Source: Chamaecrista fasciculata
Taxonomy: Eukaryota; Streptophyta; Magnoliopsida; Fabales; Fabaceae
Assembly: GCA_003254925.1 (NCBI GenBank)
Contig: QANZ01020434.1
Coordinates: 158,230 to 222,229 of the forward strand
DNA: 64,000 nt
Reading direction: 5' to 3'
Part shown: piece by piece, positions 44,663 through 58,004 of the stretch
Numbering within the stretch: the stretch's first letter is position 1
How the letters are laid out: each line of letters begins with the position of its first letter
Notes under the pieces: model-generated
What the model saw: only the letters and a program-made list of their open reading frames with translations
What the model was told of the DNA's origin: nothing
Databases searched by the model: none
Translations under genes and position numbers: made by a program

Positions 44663-45216
44663 GAGAAAACCTACGACTTGGTGACTCCTTTTTCGCACTT
44701 TTAACTATTTAGTCCATGCATATTTTTAAATAGACTATTTAGTACCTCAAAAATAATAGTCAACTCGTTTGTGCCTGTAACATATCTCCATTACTGACAC
44801 TAATGACCTAGCCGTTAAGTGCACATGTGACAAGTTAGATGCAACATATTTAACTATTTGGGACCACCATTAGGATTTGAGATTTGGGAATGCTTCAATA
44901 TAATAGTTTATGCCTTATGAAACCTTCATGTGTGATACAAATATTTGCGTCTAACTCAATTTTAGGCCGGTTTAATTATGTTTGTTATTCCGGTTCGGTT
45001 GGTTTAGGTGACTGGGATGCCAAAGCTGCATTTAATGGTGCCTACTGTCATGTAAACATTTAACGTCCACGTCATCAAATAATTTAACGGATTCTAAACT
45101 GAGGGATTAAATAGTTGACAAATATAATAAATGAGGGACTGAGTAGTCTACTTCAATAAATGAGGAACCAAATCGTTGACTCAGTAAAAAAGAGGGACCA
45201 AGTCGTATGTTTCCTC
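44663..45216. mobile_element. Foldback MITE, GAGAAAACCTACGACTTGGT ends
   Basis: The left end GAGAAAACCTACGACTTGGT mirrors the right end ACCAAGTCGTATGTTTCCTC. TATTTAGTCC modules are repeated inside. The arrangement and length fit a Mutator-type MITE, but no clean 9-bp duplication was identified. Confidence 0.65.
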
Positions 45217-45696
45217 AAATAATAAAGAGTTGTACTTTAGTGATGCATAAATGATTAAATGTTCTGTAATAAAATTTTAAAATTTAAATATGCATTACAT
45301 TATAAGTAATTATAAATATTTAGATATGGTGTATCGATAATTTAAAATTTGAGGGAATGAATGTAGAAAAGAATAGAATCAGAAAAATAAAAAATTAGTA
45401 ATCAGCTTGGAGAAACAAAATTCAATAAAAAAAATTAGTAAAAAACACTTTTAGTTTAAAACAACACAAAATTTGCTCATTTCTAGTAATATTCTCAAAT
45501 AGGCTTTGAATATAAGTCGTGATTTAGTTGATATATTAAGTATGTGAGAAAGATTTTGAGTTCCATTATTATATATAACACCCAAAGAGAAGTGAGAAAC
45601 ATTAATTATAATTAAATCTCAAATCAGATTAAGGGCATGTTTGGGATTGACTTAGATATCTACTACATCACATTAATCTTAATAGATTCTACTAGA

Positions 45697-46240
45697 CATG
45701 GCAATTTTCCCCACAAACAAGGATCTTTGTGGGTATTGCCCTGTGGGATCCCCTGGGGAAAAATTCCTCGCGGGAATAGGGATGAGAGTAAATTTTATCT
45801 TGAAGACAGTTTGATGACGAGGATAGGGAGTCCCTGCCCCGCAGGGTCCCCATCTCCGAAAAAATTATATAAAAATATTTTAGGATATTATTATAATTAT
45901 TTAAATAATTTTTATCCTTTAAATTTAAATTTTAAGATCAATTTTCAGCTCTTAGATAAATTAAATTTAACCCCTTAAATATATAATAACTTAAAATTTT
46001 CGACCCTTAGATCAATTTTTAGTCTTTCTTCTCAATTTTCTCGAATTTTATATACTTTTTATTGTATTTTGTTGTAATTGGAGTTTTTTGTATTGTGCTT
46101 CGAATGAAATTTTATAATTCAAACTAAATTATTTATTGGATTATGTTTTTAATCAATTAAAAATAGACATATTATTTTTTTAAAAAAATATTGCAGGGAT
46201 CCCTGTGGGGAGTCGAGGAATGGGGATGGGTCCCTGGATT
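45697..46240. mobile_element. Probable hAT-like MITE with GGGATCCCC arms
   Basis: The left block GACATGGCAATTTTCCCCAC..TGTGGGATCCCCTGGGG and the right block GGGATCCCTGTGGGGAG..GAATGGGGATGGG are inverted about an AT-rich core. The termini are not clear. The open frame over the left arm is not a gene. Confidence 0.45.
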
Positions 46241-46244
46241 ATGT

Positions 46245-46545
46245 TTTTAACAAATTTTGCAAACAATTACATATTGACCCCAGCAAAATTTTCAAAAAAT
46301 TACAAATAGGTCCCTGGATACATATTATCTAGGGACTAAAATGAAAACTTTAAAAAAAAAAAATTGGGGTCAATATGTAATTTTTGCAAAATTTGTTATG
46401 GTTAAAATTCCAAAATAGCTCCAAATGGTACCAAAGTGTTAATGGAGAATACCACAGGGTACCAAAATGTTAGGTTTCAAACTACATGATACCAAAGTAA
46501 AATAGGGTCAAACCATAAGGTACCAAAATGTAATTTACCCTTATA
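46245..46545. mobile_element. Right half of a GGGTAAATTACA foldback MITE plus debris
   Basis: The stretch ends GGTACCAAAATGTAATTTACC, the right arm of the family seen at 54010. Inner TTGCAAACAATTACATATTG / CAATATGTAATTTTTGCAAA arms form a second nested palindrome, as in intron 2 of copy A (10250-10405). Confidence 0.5.
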
Positions 46546-47897
46546 TTAAATACTCAATTAATAATAAGCCCTTGATCAAATATCTATAGTTACATATATA
46601 CTAATACAAATACGAAAACAAAATTTCAGGTAAAATAATAAGTTTTACTACCCTTTATTATTTATATTTACAATTTTTTTTGTTCATCTGTTATTTCTTA
46701 CAAAATTTCACTATCTTCATTCTCATCTCACCTTTTTCTTTGTTAATTTTCTAATTTATTACACTTACATCTATTAAAAATTTCTATTTATGCTTTGGTC
46801 ACAATTTTTTATTGTTGTATAAAAGATAATAACAATTATTTTATTCATTTAGACATATTATTATAAAATTTAAATATTTAATTATTGTTTCTTTGTCATA
46901 TATAATAACATAAAAGATTACTTAGATGATGATTAAAAAATTGATATTTCTTATATTTTTTTAGTTAATTATTTTTTATTATTAAAATTAATTGAGAAAA
47001 TTTACTTTTTGCTCCCTCTAAGTTTCATTTTATTATATAATAATCCTATTTACTTGTGATCGCTTTTTTATTTTATTAAAGTGGAAAAATTAATAACAAG
47101 TATATTATTAATTTACATATATTATCACAAAATTTATAAATATCTGATTATTTTTTATAAGTTTATGATGAAACCTAAAAATCAATCACTGATCAAATTT
47201 GAGTATCTCTACAAGATAGACCTTCTTTTTCATAGAAAGTAATGTAAAAAAGTTATTCCCAAAATTTACCTTTTGCTCTATTTATTTGTACCAACTAAGT
47301 NTTATCTAGTGTATAAAATTACTAAAATTATTTATCAATTTTTTAAAAATTATTTGTCATTATCTAATTATTTTAAGAGAAAACTTACAATTTGGTTTCT
47401 AAATTTATATCTAGTCAACGAATCAATCCCTGAAAAATCAAAATATACGATTTGGTCCCTAAAATATCGCACTTGTCAATAATTTTGTCCATGGATTCGA
47501 ACCAATTTTGTACTTTTTTGTCCCTAAATTTGTATCAATTTTTTACATTTTGATCCCTAAATTTGTCTTGAATTTATATTTTTTCGTCATTGAATTTGAC
47601 ATAATTAAGGACCAAATCATTAATGACTGTGATTTTTCAGTGACCAAGACATTTATTTTGCTTATTCATGGACTGATTCATTGAATCAATATAAATTCAA
47701 GGACCAAATATTATATTTTTTATAATTTTAATATCATTTAATATTTGGTCCCTACATAAGTTAAAGTCATTAACTAAAAAGCATCTCACCCCTGCTTTTC
47801 AATAAAATACTCCCAAGTCCCAACACAAACTCCTCCATATTTTAAGGCAATACCAAACACAAGACTATAAAAGACTCATTTACATTGTATTCAATTT
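46546..47897. other. AT-rich anonymous DNA
   Basis: This is very AT-rich sequence with one ambiguous base (47301). 'TTTGGTCCCTAAATTTGTAT' and 'CAAGGACCAAATATT' modules at 47390-47720 are a decayed foldback. No gene or RNA was seen. Confidence 0.4.
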
Positions 47898-48553
47898 AGG
47901 TAAAAGTGCTAATTCGGTTTCTTCTCTTTTGGTCATGTTGCAAATCAGGCCCTTATTTATTTATTTATTTATTTTTTTGCATATTTGGTTACTAATCTTT
48001 TGGTCAAGTTGCAAATCAGGCCCTTATCCTTTTAATTTGTTGCAGATTTAGTCTCCTATCTTTTGGACATGTTGTAGATATGGTCTCATATCTTTGTAAA
48101 AGGTTCAACCATTAATCTCACCTTAAGTTTCGTCCATCTTTCTTGTTAAGTGTGACGTGGACAGTTGACATGTGGTACCAACATTACAAAAAAGAAAGAA
48201 AGATATGAGACCAAAATTGCAACTTACTCCAAAGATAAGGGACCAAAATCGCAACTTACCCTAAAGACAAAGGACTAAAATCTCCTCGAAGTTTGCTGTC
48301 CACGTCATACATAAAGGAGGGAGATTTACGGAATTTAGGGTGGGACTAACGATAGAACATTTTGCAAATATATGTTTGCAACCTGACCAAAAGATATCAA
48401 ATCTGCACCAAAAAAAGATAATAGCTTGATTTGTAACTTGACCAAAAGATAATAAGAAACCAAATCTTTCAAAATAAAAAAATAATAATAAAAAGATAAG
48501 GATCTAACTCACAATCTGACCAAAAGATAATTGACCAAATTTGCACTTTGGCC
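47898..48553. mobile_element. Mutator-type MITE, TTTTGGTCATGTTGCAAATC family
   Basis: The left arm GGTAAAAGTGCTAATTCGGT.. and the right arm ..GACCAAATTTGCACTTTGGCC are inverted. The interior repeats 'TTTTGGTCAAGTTGCAAATC' and its complement several times, as in 11135-11571. The ends are approximate. Confidence 0.6.
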
Positions 48554-48634
48554 TTCAGTTTATCATAAAGTAATACTAAACATATCATCGCTTTCCATTA
48601 AAGTAATTTTTCACTTTTATCCCGGTATAATTTT

Positions 48635-49030
48635 AAGGCAAAAGCACCTTTGTTACCCCTAAATTATGAGGTAAGTCTCAGTTGCACTCTTAAATTTTTT
48701 TTTTTGTCAATTGTACCTCTAAAGTTTCACATTTGTCTCGATTGTACCCAAGACCTTATGCTGTATAATTAATCGATAATGGTAAATATTGATGTCATGC
48801 TAACCTCTACATTTTTCGGAGGTACAATTGACACAAAATGTTAAAATTTAGAATATTAATTGGCACGTACAAGAAACTTTAGGGGTACAATTGACATCAA
48901 AATATGTCTACTTTTCATTAACGATTTAGATGACATTAAACATGTGGGTACAATGTGAGACCAATGTAAAATCTTAAGAATATAATTGATAACAAAAAAT
49001 TTTTAAGATTACAAATAAGACTTAGCCCGA
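48635..49030. mobile_element. Foldback MITE, GGCAAAAGCACCTTTG ends
   Basis: GGCAAAAGCACCTTTGTTAC with GGTAAGTCTCAGTTGCACTC at the left is mirrored loosely by GATTACAAATAAGACTTAGCC at the right. Inner GGTACAATTGACA / TGTCAATTGTACC motifs pair. It resembles 51592-51863. Confidence 0.5.
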
Positions 49031-51591
49031 GGTAAATCTTAAAATATTCATACAATTCTTTTTACTTACCACAATCATCTCATATCCTTTTAAATAATTT
49101 CAGATTTTATAAATCACTTAAAAAACAAATTACTCAAACACTGCACATTCCATTATCAAAACACTATTTATAAATCACATTAGCACTATTTTTAAAAGCA
49201 ATCCAATTTGCTAAATCTCATTGCATCAACAAAAGCAATCCCAAATAAATCCTAAACCGTCCATGTTAATAAAGTTTAGATACCATGCAAATTATGTGCA
49301 AATCAATTATTGCTTATTGGAAACTTTAGTGACTATACCAATCCAAACAAAGTGGGCCCTAAAGCAAAGTCAAAACATAAGAAAAATCATAAACTAGATG
49401 TGTCGTACGTTTTGTTCTGGGAAAGTCAAAATCTAATAAGCCATATAAAGGCCTGTTTGGAGTCCTATAATTCCAATCTCATCTTATTCAAATATTATCT
49501 CATCTTAGAATTAAATGAACAGTCATGGTTAGGGGTTTTTTTGAACCTCCATCTCATCTTATCTCATCCACATCATCATCTCATTCACAACATCATCTCA
49601 TTTTCTCTTACAATTACTAATTTATCCCTACTTATACACCTATAATTACCTATACTTTAATACAAATATAAAAAAAAAAAGAACTAGACAAAATAGTAAT
49701 TTTACATACCCTCATTTATTACACTTATAATTTTCTCTCTCTATCTATCATTTCTTATCATTTTTTTTCTCTTTTCCACTCACACACTTTTTTCTCTTTC
49801 TCTCTTTCACACACACATACACCTCTTTCTCTTTCACACGCCCCACACACACTCTTATTTATTTATATATATATATATATATAGAATTTATATTAATTTA
49901 ATCAAACAAAAAATTTACAATATTATTATTTTTTTAGTTGCAATATTCCTCATTCTTCAATCATATTTGTCTCTTATATTATTAAACGAAATTTACCAAT
50001 GCATGAAGATTTATTCCTAGACTAACAAGTACCTAGATCGCATTCATTGTAGAAAAATTATCAGAATAAATCATCATTTCTTGTTAAATTTAGCAATGAT
50101 TTGACGAATTGAAGTTGGAATTTCAACATGTTTTAAAACATTAAGAAGTTTGTATTTAAAAAATAAAAATAAAACTTAGACCAAAATAAAATTTTATCCA
50201 AATATATAAAACTAAAATTTGGCTTAAATCTTTCTATTATTTAAAATACAATAAAAACAAAACTTTCATTATATTTATATAAGGTTAAAATTTTATTTTA
50301 ATCCTTTATATTTCGGATAGATTTCATTATAATATTTTATGCTTCATTTGTTCTATTTTTAATCCTATATATATGATAAATCTTTAAAGTTGGTCTAATG
50401 CTTATTTTTATTAATATTTTTCATTAAATATTGATGAGTTATAATGCTAAGATGGATAAAATTTTAAGAAAAAAAATCTCTAATATGACATCAAGGTGAC
50501 TCTATATCCTCGTCTCTCTTCATGAGGCTGGTTTGTAAGAAAAAGTTTGAATATCTATGAAAATATGGCACTTCATTTTGCTAGTGTCACTATAACACTC
50601 ATACAAGACATATTTAATATAAATTTTAAAATATAAAATTATTTTTTTGTAATTTTTACATGACAAATAATAGAAAATAATGACAGATATGTCATAAACG
50701 TATATTGTAATTTTTAAAATTTTCATCAAGATTTATAAATAGTTAATTGTCTATATATATAAATATATAATTTGTTGTGTCACTTCTATAGATTTTTTTT
50801 TAAAATTTTAAACCTATATATATTAATATAAGTTGAATCTATGGAAAAATATAATGAATTTTACATCAACATAAAAAAGACAATTTTAATATATTTATTA
50901 ACTTAAAAAAATAAATATAGTTAAAACTAAATGTCAAAAACACTTATGGTATCCCCAAACAATGGGACAAGTCGCAAGTGTATCCCTAAATATTTTTTTT
51001 GTGGTTAAATATATTTCAAAATTTTCATCTTTGATTTAATTATATCACAATATTTAACACCATCTAAATCACTAGCCAAAAATGATGATGTCATGTTGAT
51101 GTTAATATTTTGATGGTATAATTGATACAAAATTTAAAAATTTTAGAGTACAAATTGGTCGGAGTAACATTGGAGATCATCCATAACTTTTTGCTTTCTT
51201 AAGAATAAGTTAATGGTTTATTTTTTAAGAAAATGACAAATGTTTGTATTTAGTCTTTAAAAGATGAAATTTTACAATTTAGTTCCTGAAATATACAATT
51301 ATAAATTTAATATACTTTGCAATTTTTTTAAAATTACAATAAATATTAATTGAGGTCAACATTAAAATTATAATGAAGATTCATGTCAATTGTAAAAACT
51401 TTCACATTTCGTATCAATTGTACTCCAAAATATGTTGACGTCAGCATGACATTAGCATAGTTCGTTAATGATTTAGATAGTGTACTAAGTCATAGGGTGC
51501 AATGGACTCAAATGTAAAAGTTTTAAAATAAGAATTTTTTTCTAAATATAAAGGACAAAAATAAAGTTTTTTTTTTTTCATTTATATAATA
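49031..51591. other. Anonymous AT-rich DNA with MITE scraps
   Basis: 49455-49510 starts GCCTGTTTGGAGTCCTATAA, the usual left end of a common plant MITE. CT/CA-rich microsatellite lies at 49735-49850. Decayed 'TATACTTTAGGGATAC'-type foldback modules occur at 50940-51190. The open frames at 49310 and 50520 have no recognisable product. Confidence 0.4.
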
Positions 51592-51863
51592 GCAAAAGTA
51601 CTATTGATACCATCAAAGTATGAGATCAGTTTCAGTTGTACCCCCTAAATATTTTGGGCCAGTTATACTCTTAATCTTTTTTTTTTTGTCAATTATTATA
51701 CCTCCAATTTAGAGATACAATTGACTCAAATATGAAACATTAATAGTACATATAATTGATTCAAATATAAAAAATTGGAGGTACAATTGATCCAAAAAAA
51801 ACTTTAGAAGTACAACTGAAACTAACTTCATACGTACTTTAGAGGTACCGAGAGTACTTTTCC
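51592..51863. mobile_element. Foldback MITE, GCAAAAGTACTATTGATACC ends
   Basis: The left end GCAAAAGTACTATTGATACC and right end GGTACCGAGAGTACTTTTCCC are inverted. CAGTTTCAGTTGTACCCC / AAGTACAACTGAAACTAAC arms lie inside. The flanks are T/A-rich and no exact duplication could be fixed. Confidence 0.65.
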
Positions 51864-54009
51864 CTTTATAAAATTTATTTTTTATTTCTTAAAAAATAAA
51901 TAATAATAATTATAGGCACGTGACTTGAATTATGTAGTTACTTGACCCCAAAATTCTTGGAAAGGTAACTTCTTTCTACACATATACTTTTTGGCCAAAA
52001 CTTTCTACACATACACTCATGCACTTACAAGTTACTAATCTTTCTTTCTATTTTTCTTCTTCGTTTTTTGTGGTAATTAATAGTCTTCAAGCTCAATCAC
52101 TTAATTATATGTCGTTGGTGTTAAATGTTTATTTGTCAAATAAGTACATTGCATAGTACAGAAAAAGTTGGAATTGAAAGCTTTTCTTTTTTTTCTTTCT
52201 TTGAATTAATATCGAAGATGAATTGACAACATGAGATGATGAGAGAGGTTACGTTCAAGTACAGAAGAACTTTTTGGGTCCTTCCTTCCCCTCTCCTTTT
52301 CAAACTCACAAATGATCCAATAAAAATTATAAGATTTAGCTCCTAAAAAATATATTTATACAGAATTTAATAATTTTATTAAAGTCAATACTTGAAATAC
52401 AATGATAATTGTGATATGTGGTCCCAAGACTTTAGTGATCTTACACTTAATACAATTAATCTTAGAAACTTATATTTGTTGTTAAATTTTAATTGATATA
52501 TTGATAAAATAATTAAATTGATTATAAATACATATAACATATTTCAAGTCTATATCATTCAAAAATAAAATTATTAATTTATTCAATATTTTATTATATA
52601 ACTAATTGTAATATATTTGGTAACTATATTTGATGTTGAGGATAAATCAATGTTATGAAAATTGTTTCGGAACAGACAGTCGGACCGGGACCTGAGAGTG
52701 AAGGTTGGACCATTAGACCGTTCAAGAGGTTGGATCATTTTAGACCAATCAGAAATGCTTCGAACTGGATTGAACCGTGACTCAGAGCAATTTTAAAAAA
52801 ATTAGTTGTGTTGCAGTTTTATTTAAAAAAAAATTTTTTTTGTTGGTTTTAAGAACCAAATGCAAAAAAATAATATGAAATCCAATATAAAATGTTAAAC
52901 TCTATTAAAACAAAGAAAAAAAATCATGTTTTCATTTATTTTAATCTTAGTATAATCGTTCATGTTGTGATTTTTGCACATTTAAAATTATGAATTTATG
53001 AGTAGCAGTTATTATTATATAAATTTCATGATTATATTTATTAATTATAAATTATTTTTATTTAAAACGACTATATATTTATGACATTATTAAGTCTGAC
53101 CTCTGATATATATCACTCTCTGATTTAATTTTAATAACCTTGCGGTAAAGCATGTCTTCATTAAATTCACTCAAAAAAATTTTACTTAGCTTATTCTATA
53201 AAGATGGATTTTGTTCTCTCTTTTTGGCTCACTTTTATTATTTTGTATTTTAATTATCAATTTATATATGAAAAAAACTTATATGCAGTTCTTTGTAAGC
53301 TTGCTATGAAGTTTCTTCAATTACAAGCTTCAATTATATTATTTCTCTTCAATAATTGGTTATGCAAAAAGATGTCTTTAATATTTTCTCTCTATCGTAA
53401 TCGGTGATATAAAACAAATTTTTTACATGTCTTATTTTTATTGAAGAACCTTATAACAAAGATATAAGAAATTGTATGTAAGTCTTGTTTTTATTTTAAT
53501 TATTTTGCAGTCATTCACTTGAAAAATAAGTCAAAATTAATAAATTTATTATAACACTTATTATTTATTACGTTATAATTAGAATTCACACTACGACAAT
53601 TTCAAGTGAAAAAGATAACCACTACTTGATAATTTTCTAGAGATAGAATTTTCAAGGTGATTAATTATATCTTTGGTCCCGTTGGTAGAGTACGATATGT
53701 AGCTACAACTTGTTAAGGTCCACAAGCGATAGAATTTATAGACGACATTGTAATATATTTCAACAATTTTCTTTAATTGTCAATGATAATTTATGGCTTT
53801 TGCTATCATATAATAAATCACTTTCTTAGAAGAGAGGGTCCATATATAATACAACATTAGAAATCAGAAGGAAGCTTCCCGCAGGAGATAATACATAACT
53901 AATGAAAATGAAATTTTATTTTGGACTAAACTTTAATTTGTTTTTTATTCATAGATATTTTTATTAGAAATAATATTGAGGTACAATACATTGGACTAGT
54001 AAATAAAAA
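51864..54009. other. Anonymous AT-rich DNA
   Basis: No convincing gene is present. The 67-codon frame at 53204 has transmembrane-like composition typical of AT-rich random frames and no homologue was recognised. 52660-52800 has GGACCGGGACC and GGTTGGATC motifs that may be a hAT MITE relic. Confidence 0.4.
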
Positions 54010-54383
54010 GATAAATTACACTTTGGTACTCTGTTCTATGAACCAATTCCATCAAGGCACCTTGTTCTTTCAAAAGTGACACTTTGATACTCTATTCTAC
54101 CAAAAATGTCATTTTGATATTCTGTTCTTTCAAATGTGACATTTTGGTACCTTTTTCTTTGGACTAATTTCAATTTGGTACCCTAAAAAGGATAGAATAG
54201 GGTAACAAATAGTGAAAGAACAGGGTACCAAAGTGAAATTAGTCCAAAAAACAAGGTACCAAAATGTTACTTTTGAAAAAATAGGGTACCAAAATTACAT
54301 TTTTGAAAGAACATGGTACCAAAGTGTCACTTTACCAAAGTGGAATTGGTCCATAGAACAGGGTACCAAAGTGTAATTTACCC
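54010..54383. mobile_element. Mutator-type MITE, GATAAATTACACTTTGGTAC family (374 bp)
   Basis: The left end GATAAATTACACTTTGGTAC and right end GTACCAAAGTGTAATTTACCC are inverted. A 10-bp identity TAAATAAAAA flanks both sides (54000-54009 and 54384-54393), giving the 9-bp (or 10-bp) duplication expected of Mutator-type elements. The inside repeats 'GGTACCAAAATGT..TTTTGAAAGAACAGG' modules. Partial copies lie at 13338, 16853-16951 and 17190-17278. Confidence 0.85.
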
Positions 54384-54404
54384 TAAATAAAAATATAAAG
54401 GTCA

Positions 54405-54790
54405 AAGTGTATTTTTAGTTATATATCTTTTGCTTAGATCTCAATTCAGTATCTTATATTTTTTTTGTTGCACTTTTGGTCTCATATCTTTTGCTCAGAT
54501 CTCAATTTGGTCCAATATATTTTTTGTTACACTTTTAGTCCCATATCTTTTTGTTAGTTACAGATTTGGTCCCATAATTTGGTTAGATTGTAGAATTGGT
54601 CTCATATCTTTGCAAAATGTTCTACATTGTGGGACTAAACGGAACTTCTTACAAAGATATGAGACCAAATCTATAGCAAACAAGATATGAGACCAATTTT
54701 GTACCTAACTAAAAAATATGAGATAAAAAGTGCAACAAAAAAGATGAGACTAAATTGAGACTTGAGCAAAAAATATGGGACCAAAAGTAT
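54405..54790. mobile_element. Mutator-type MITE, TTTTGGTCTCAT family, another copy
   Basis: GGTCAAAGTGTATTTTTAGT at the left and GGGACCAAAAGTATAATTTGG at the right bracket repeated 'TTTTGCTCAGATCTCAATTT' modules. It is the same family as 11135-11571 and lies directly beside the previous MITE. The 86-codon frame over it is not a gene. Confidence 0.7.
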
Positions 54791-55913
54791 AATTTGGATT
54801 CACTACATGGGATATCCTATGATTATGATAATTTAATAGTTATGTATATATATATATATATAAATTATGACAATATTATTTCATTCTCTTAAATATATTA
54901 ATAAACTCTACAAATATATTTGAGAGTCTTGTGATTATGATCATAAATTTAATAAAAAAATGATAAAATGTCAGTGATTTATTACGTGATATAATTAAAA
55001 TTTATCATAAATTAATTAGGACCTAGAATTAAAATCATATAGAAGAGGGAAATAGTCATATTTATGTCACAAGTTAAAAAGTAATAAGAAATCATTAATA
55101 TAATATCAAAATTAGCAAATGCATGTTAGTTTTGGCAAAGAAGTAGAAAATCTTAAATGCATAAAGCAAACTTTCAGTTTTGGCAAAGAAAAGGTACAAT
55201 TAACTAAAAAAGGCAAGATGTGGAAAAGCAAATAAGCTTTTCAATTTCTTTTAAGGCAACAAAACGTACTACTTTTTGACATTATAAAAAATTAAGATTT
55301 ATTTTAATTAATTAATTAATTACTCAACTTAATTAGCATAGTTAATAAATGGAATTAATAAATTGTTTATTATTTATCCCAACAGTAAATATGTTTATTA
55401 CAGATTTAATAATTTTCTGCCAATATTGATGATTTTTTCATATAATTAATACGATGAGAATATGTATTTTATTTACCTGTTGTAACTTGTAAGTGTTTGA
55501 ATTTTTTTTTCTTTCATATATGTGGATTTTTCGCAAATAGAATATCATGATACTTTTTTTTTTTTCTAAACTATGATACAAAATTATCGGATGGAAAGAA
55601 ACCTCAATACTAAATATTGACTTTTCGCCCATTAATATTATTAATTGCACATTTTATTTTAATGCAATTCTTGTGGTTATTTTTTTTTATGACATTCAAA
55701 TAATATAAGCATTGTGTGAGGCTAGCATGTTTAGCATTGAGTTCATGCATAAAACTACGATTACAAATAATATATACCAATTATGTTAGGTAAATTTTTT
55801 CCATAATCAATTACTATCAACTTTGACTTTCTCTTAAAACCTAAATGTTAGTGGTTTAGGGGGCGGGATCTAAATGCATCTACATCTAAACATTAATGTT
55901 TAGTGTGAGGCTA
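54791..55913. other. Anonymous AT-rich DNA before the solo LTR
   Basis: A short repeated TTTTGGCAAAGAA (55131-55143 and 55178-55190) is the only structure noticed. No gene, RNA or complete mobile element was seen. Confidence 0.4.
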
Positions 55914-55918
55914 ATTTC

Positions 55919-57847
55919 TGTTGGAAAATCACAGAACGAGCACAGCGGAAAAATTAGAAAAACTTAAAATATGCTAACTCTGTGATTCCTTCCATGATCC
56001 ACTAATTATATTTATACGAGTTATAGGAAGATGTATACCTAAATTTCAATCGGTGGCTTTTGAATCCATGAATCTGAGAAGTCCACTGCTAGTGTCCTTC
56101 CTCTACCGGTGATCCACACGAACAGTTTGGCAGATGTCCAGGTGCTAGCCTCCTTCACTTCTTCCCAAGTGAATACGGGAACTCAATCTATTGATCTTGA
56201 ATGATCAAGAACAATTCTTGATGCTCAAGAACAAGGTGGCACAACTCACACACAAAAACCCTAAAACTATGAAGTGTAGGTCGAACTTTCTCTCTCCAAG
56301 AAGAAAATCGACTTTTCCTCTCTCAAGTTAGGGTTAGGCGAATTTTGACTCTAAAAAATGCACTTCACTTAGCTCTAGGCGCCTATGCCCAGTGTGTGGG
56401 TATTTATAATATCCTCATTCGGTCATTCCTGAAATCAGGGAATCATTAATCTAGGCGCCTATGCCCAGTGTGTGGGTATTTATATATATAGGAATTTAAT
56501 AATTAAGATAACAACCCTAACTCTTAGGTAGTTATAACCAACTTATCAATTCCCAACAATATTTAATTAAAATATTACATTAATATCTTTAATTCAAACT
56601 TTGAATCTTGAAGACAAAATCAAATCTTGAATTCAAATTCAAATCTTGATTCTAATTAACAAAACATTTTCATTTATTAAAATCAATAGGTATGAGGCGT
56701 CACCCTCACTCTTTGTTATCCTAATATTAGAGAATTTAATAAATCAATAATCTCCTAACTTTTAACAAGCCTATTTAATTTATTATTCCCTAATATTATA
56801 AACAAGAATTTAACTATAAATAGATTAATTAAATTAACTATTTATCAATTAATATATTTAAACTTGTTCAACAAATTTAAATACCATAAACGTAGATATT
56901 ATTTAAGACAAGACTTCATGTCTTAAGACATTCAACTATGTCTTAAATTGTGTCACCAAAGTGACTCACGAATTAACCCTAATTCGTGTCCCATTACGGC
57001 ATCTTGATCCTGCTCGTGTGTGACCCAGCAGGCCTCACGTGAAGTTGGCAGCAAGTCATCTCTATGACTCACAAGTCGAGAGCGGACTCTAGCAAGCCAT
57101 CACGACTACCCAAAACACGTGAGTTATCGTTTTTACAAAACCGATTTAACCTAAGTACCACCTTGTCATAATCCCTATTGTCACACGATATTTTGGTCAT
57201 GGATTAGGCACGGGAAAGTCATCCATAATCCAAACCATAACTTTCTCGATTCCTTGAGTTAGTCACATTACCCTGTGTAGCCACACATTCCTTGGACAGA
57301 CTCATCGAGGGCGCTAGTTAAATATCTCTCAACTTAGTGAGGGACAAAATTCCATCTTGGTCAACCACATTCCTCAGCACGGTAAACAACCAAACCCGTA
57401 CCTAGCCTGTATGGCTACCCTGCTACGGGCAATGTTGGACTAGGCCAAAGTTTGACATCTGCAACACCGGAATAGTTAGGACCTCAGGTCTAAGGGCATC
57501 GTGACAAGTGTACAGGATAGGCTAGCTCATGACTAAAACCCATGCAGGACTCTCCGGGTCGGTCCAGCAACTTGTAACCCCTTACTTATTGCACCATGAC
57601 TCTCGTAAAGCATCTTTATGCTGTATCTCCATACACCGAAGTTATGTTGGTCTTAGTTCATTCACATTCCCACATGAATAATCGACCAGAGACAATTTTA
57701 GACTAATTATCTCATAATTAATCGAGGACGCTATCATAGTAAACATAGGAATAATATGATAACAACATAATTTATCATCTATAAATTAATCAAAATTAAT
57801 ATGTTCAAACAAAACATATACATAGCCCTAGAGCACAATCTCCAACA
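55919..57847 (-). mobile_element. Solo LTR, reverse, relative of the 32075 copia-type family
   Basis: It is bounded by TGTTGGAAAATC and GATTGTGC-complement..TCTCCAACA. A perfect 5-bp duplication ATTTC flanks it (55914-55918 and 57848-57852). Read on the minus strand it starts TGTTGGAGATTGTGCTCTAG and follows the LTRs at 32075 and 39230 through the CGGGTCGGTCC, ACACGAGCAGG and GTAGTCGTGATGG blocks, with clear divergence. A segment containing GGCGCCTATGCCCAGTGTG is repeated within it (about 56378-56412 and 56453-56485). It has no internal region. Confidence 0.88.
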
Positions 57848-58004
57848 ATTTCTCCAATTTTGGTTATCAATTTTAACTCTTTCTAATAAAACATTAATGT
57901 TTCTAGTACCGGCCACGCATTCAATTTTCTACGCTGCATTATTCCAAAGGAGCCATGCATGTAGTGGCAAATGACAAATTTTGTATTTATTTTTATAAAT
58001 TAAT

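Noticed and set aside
49310-49645. 111-codon frame in AT-rich DNA
   Set aside because: Its composition is random-like, it overlaps a MITE left end, and no recognisable domain is present.
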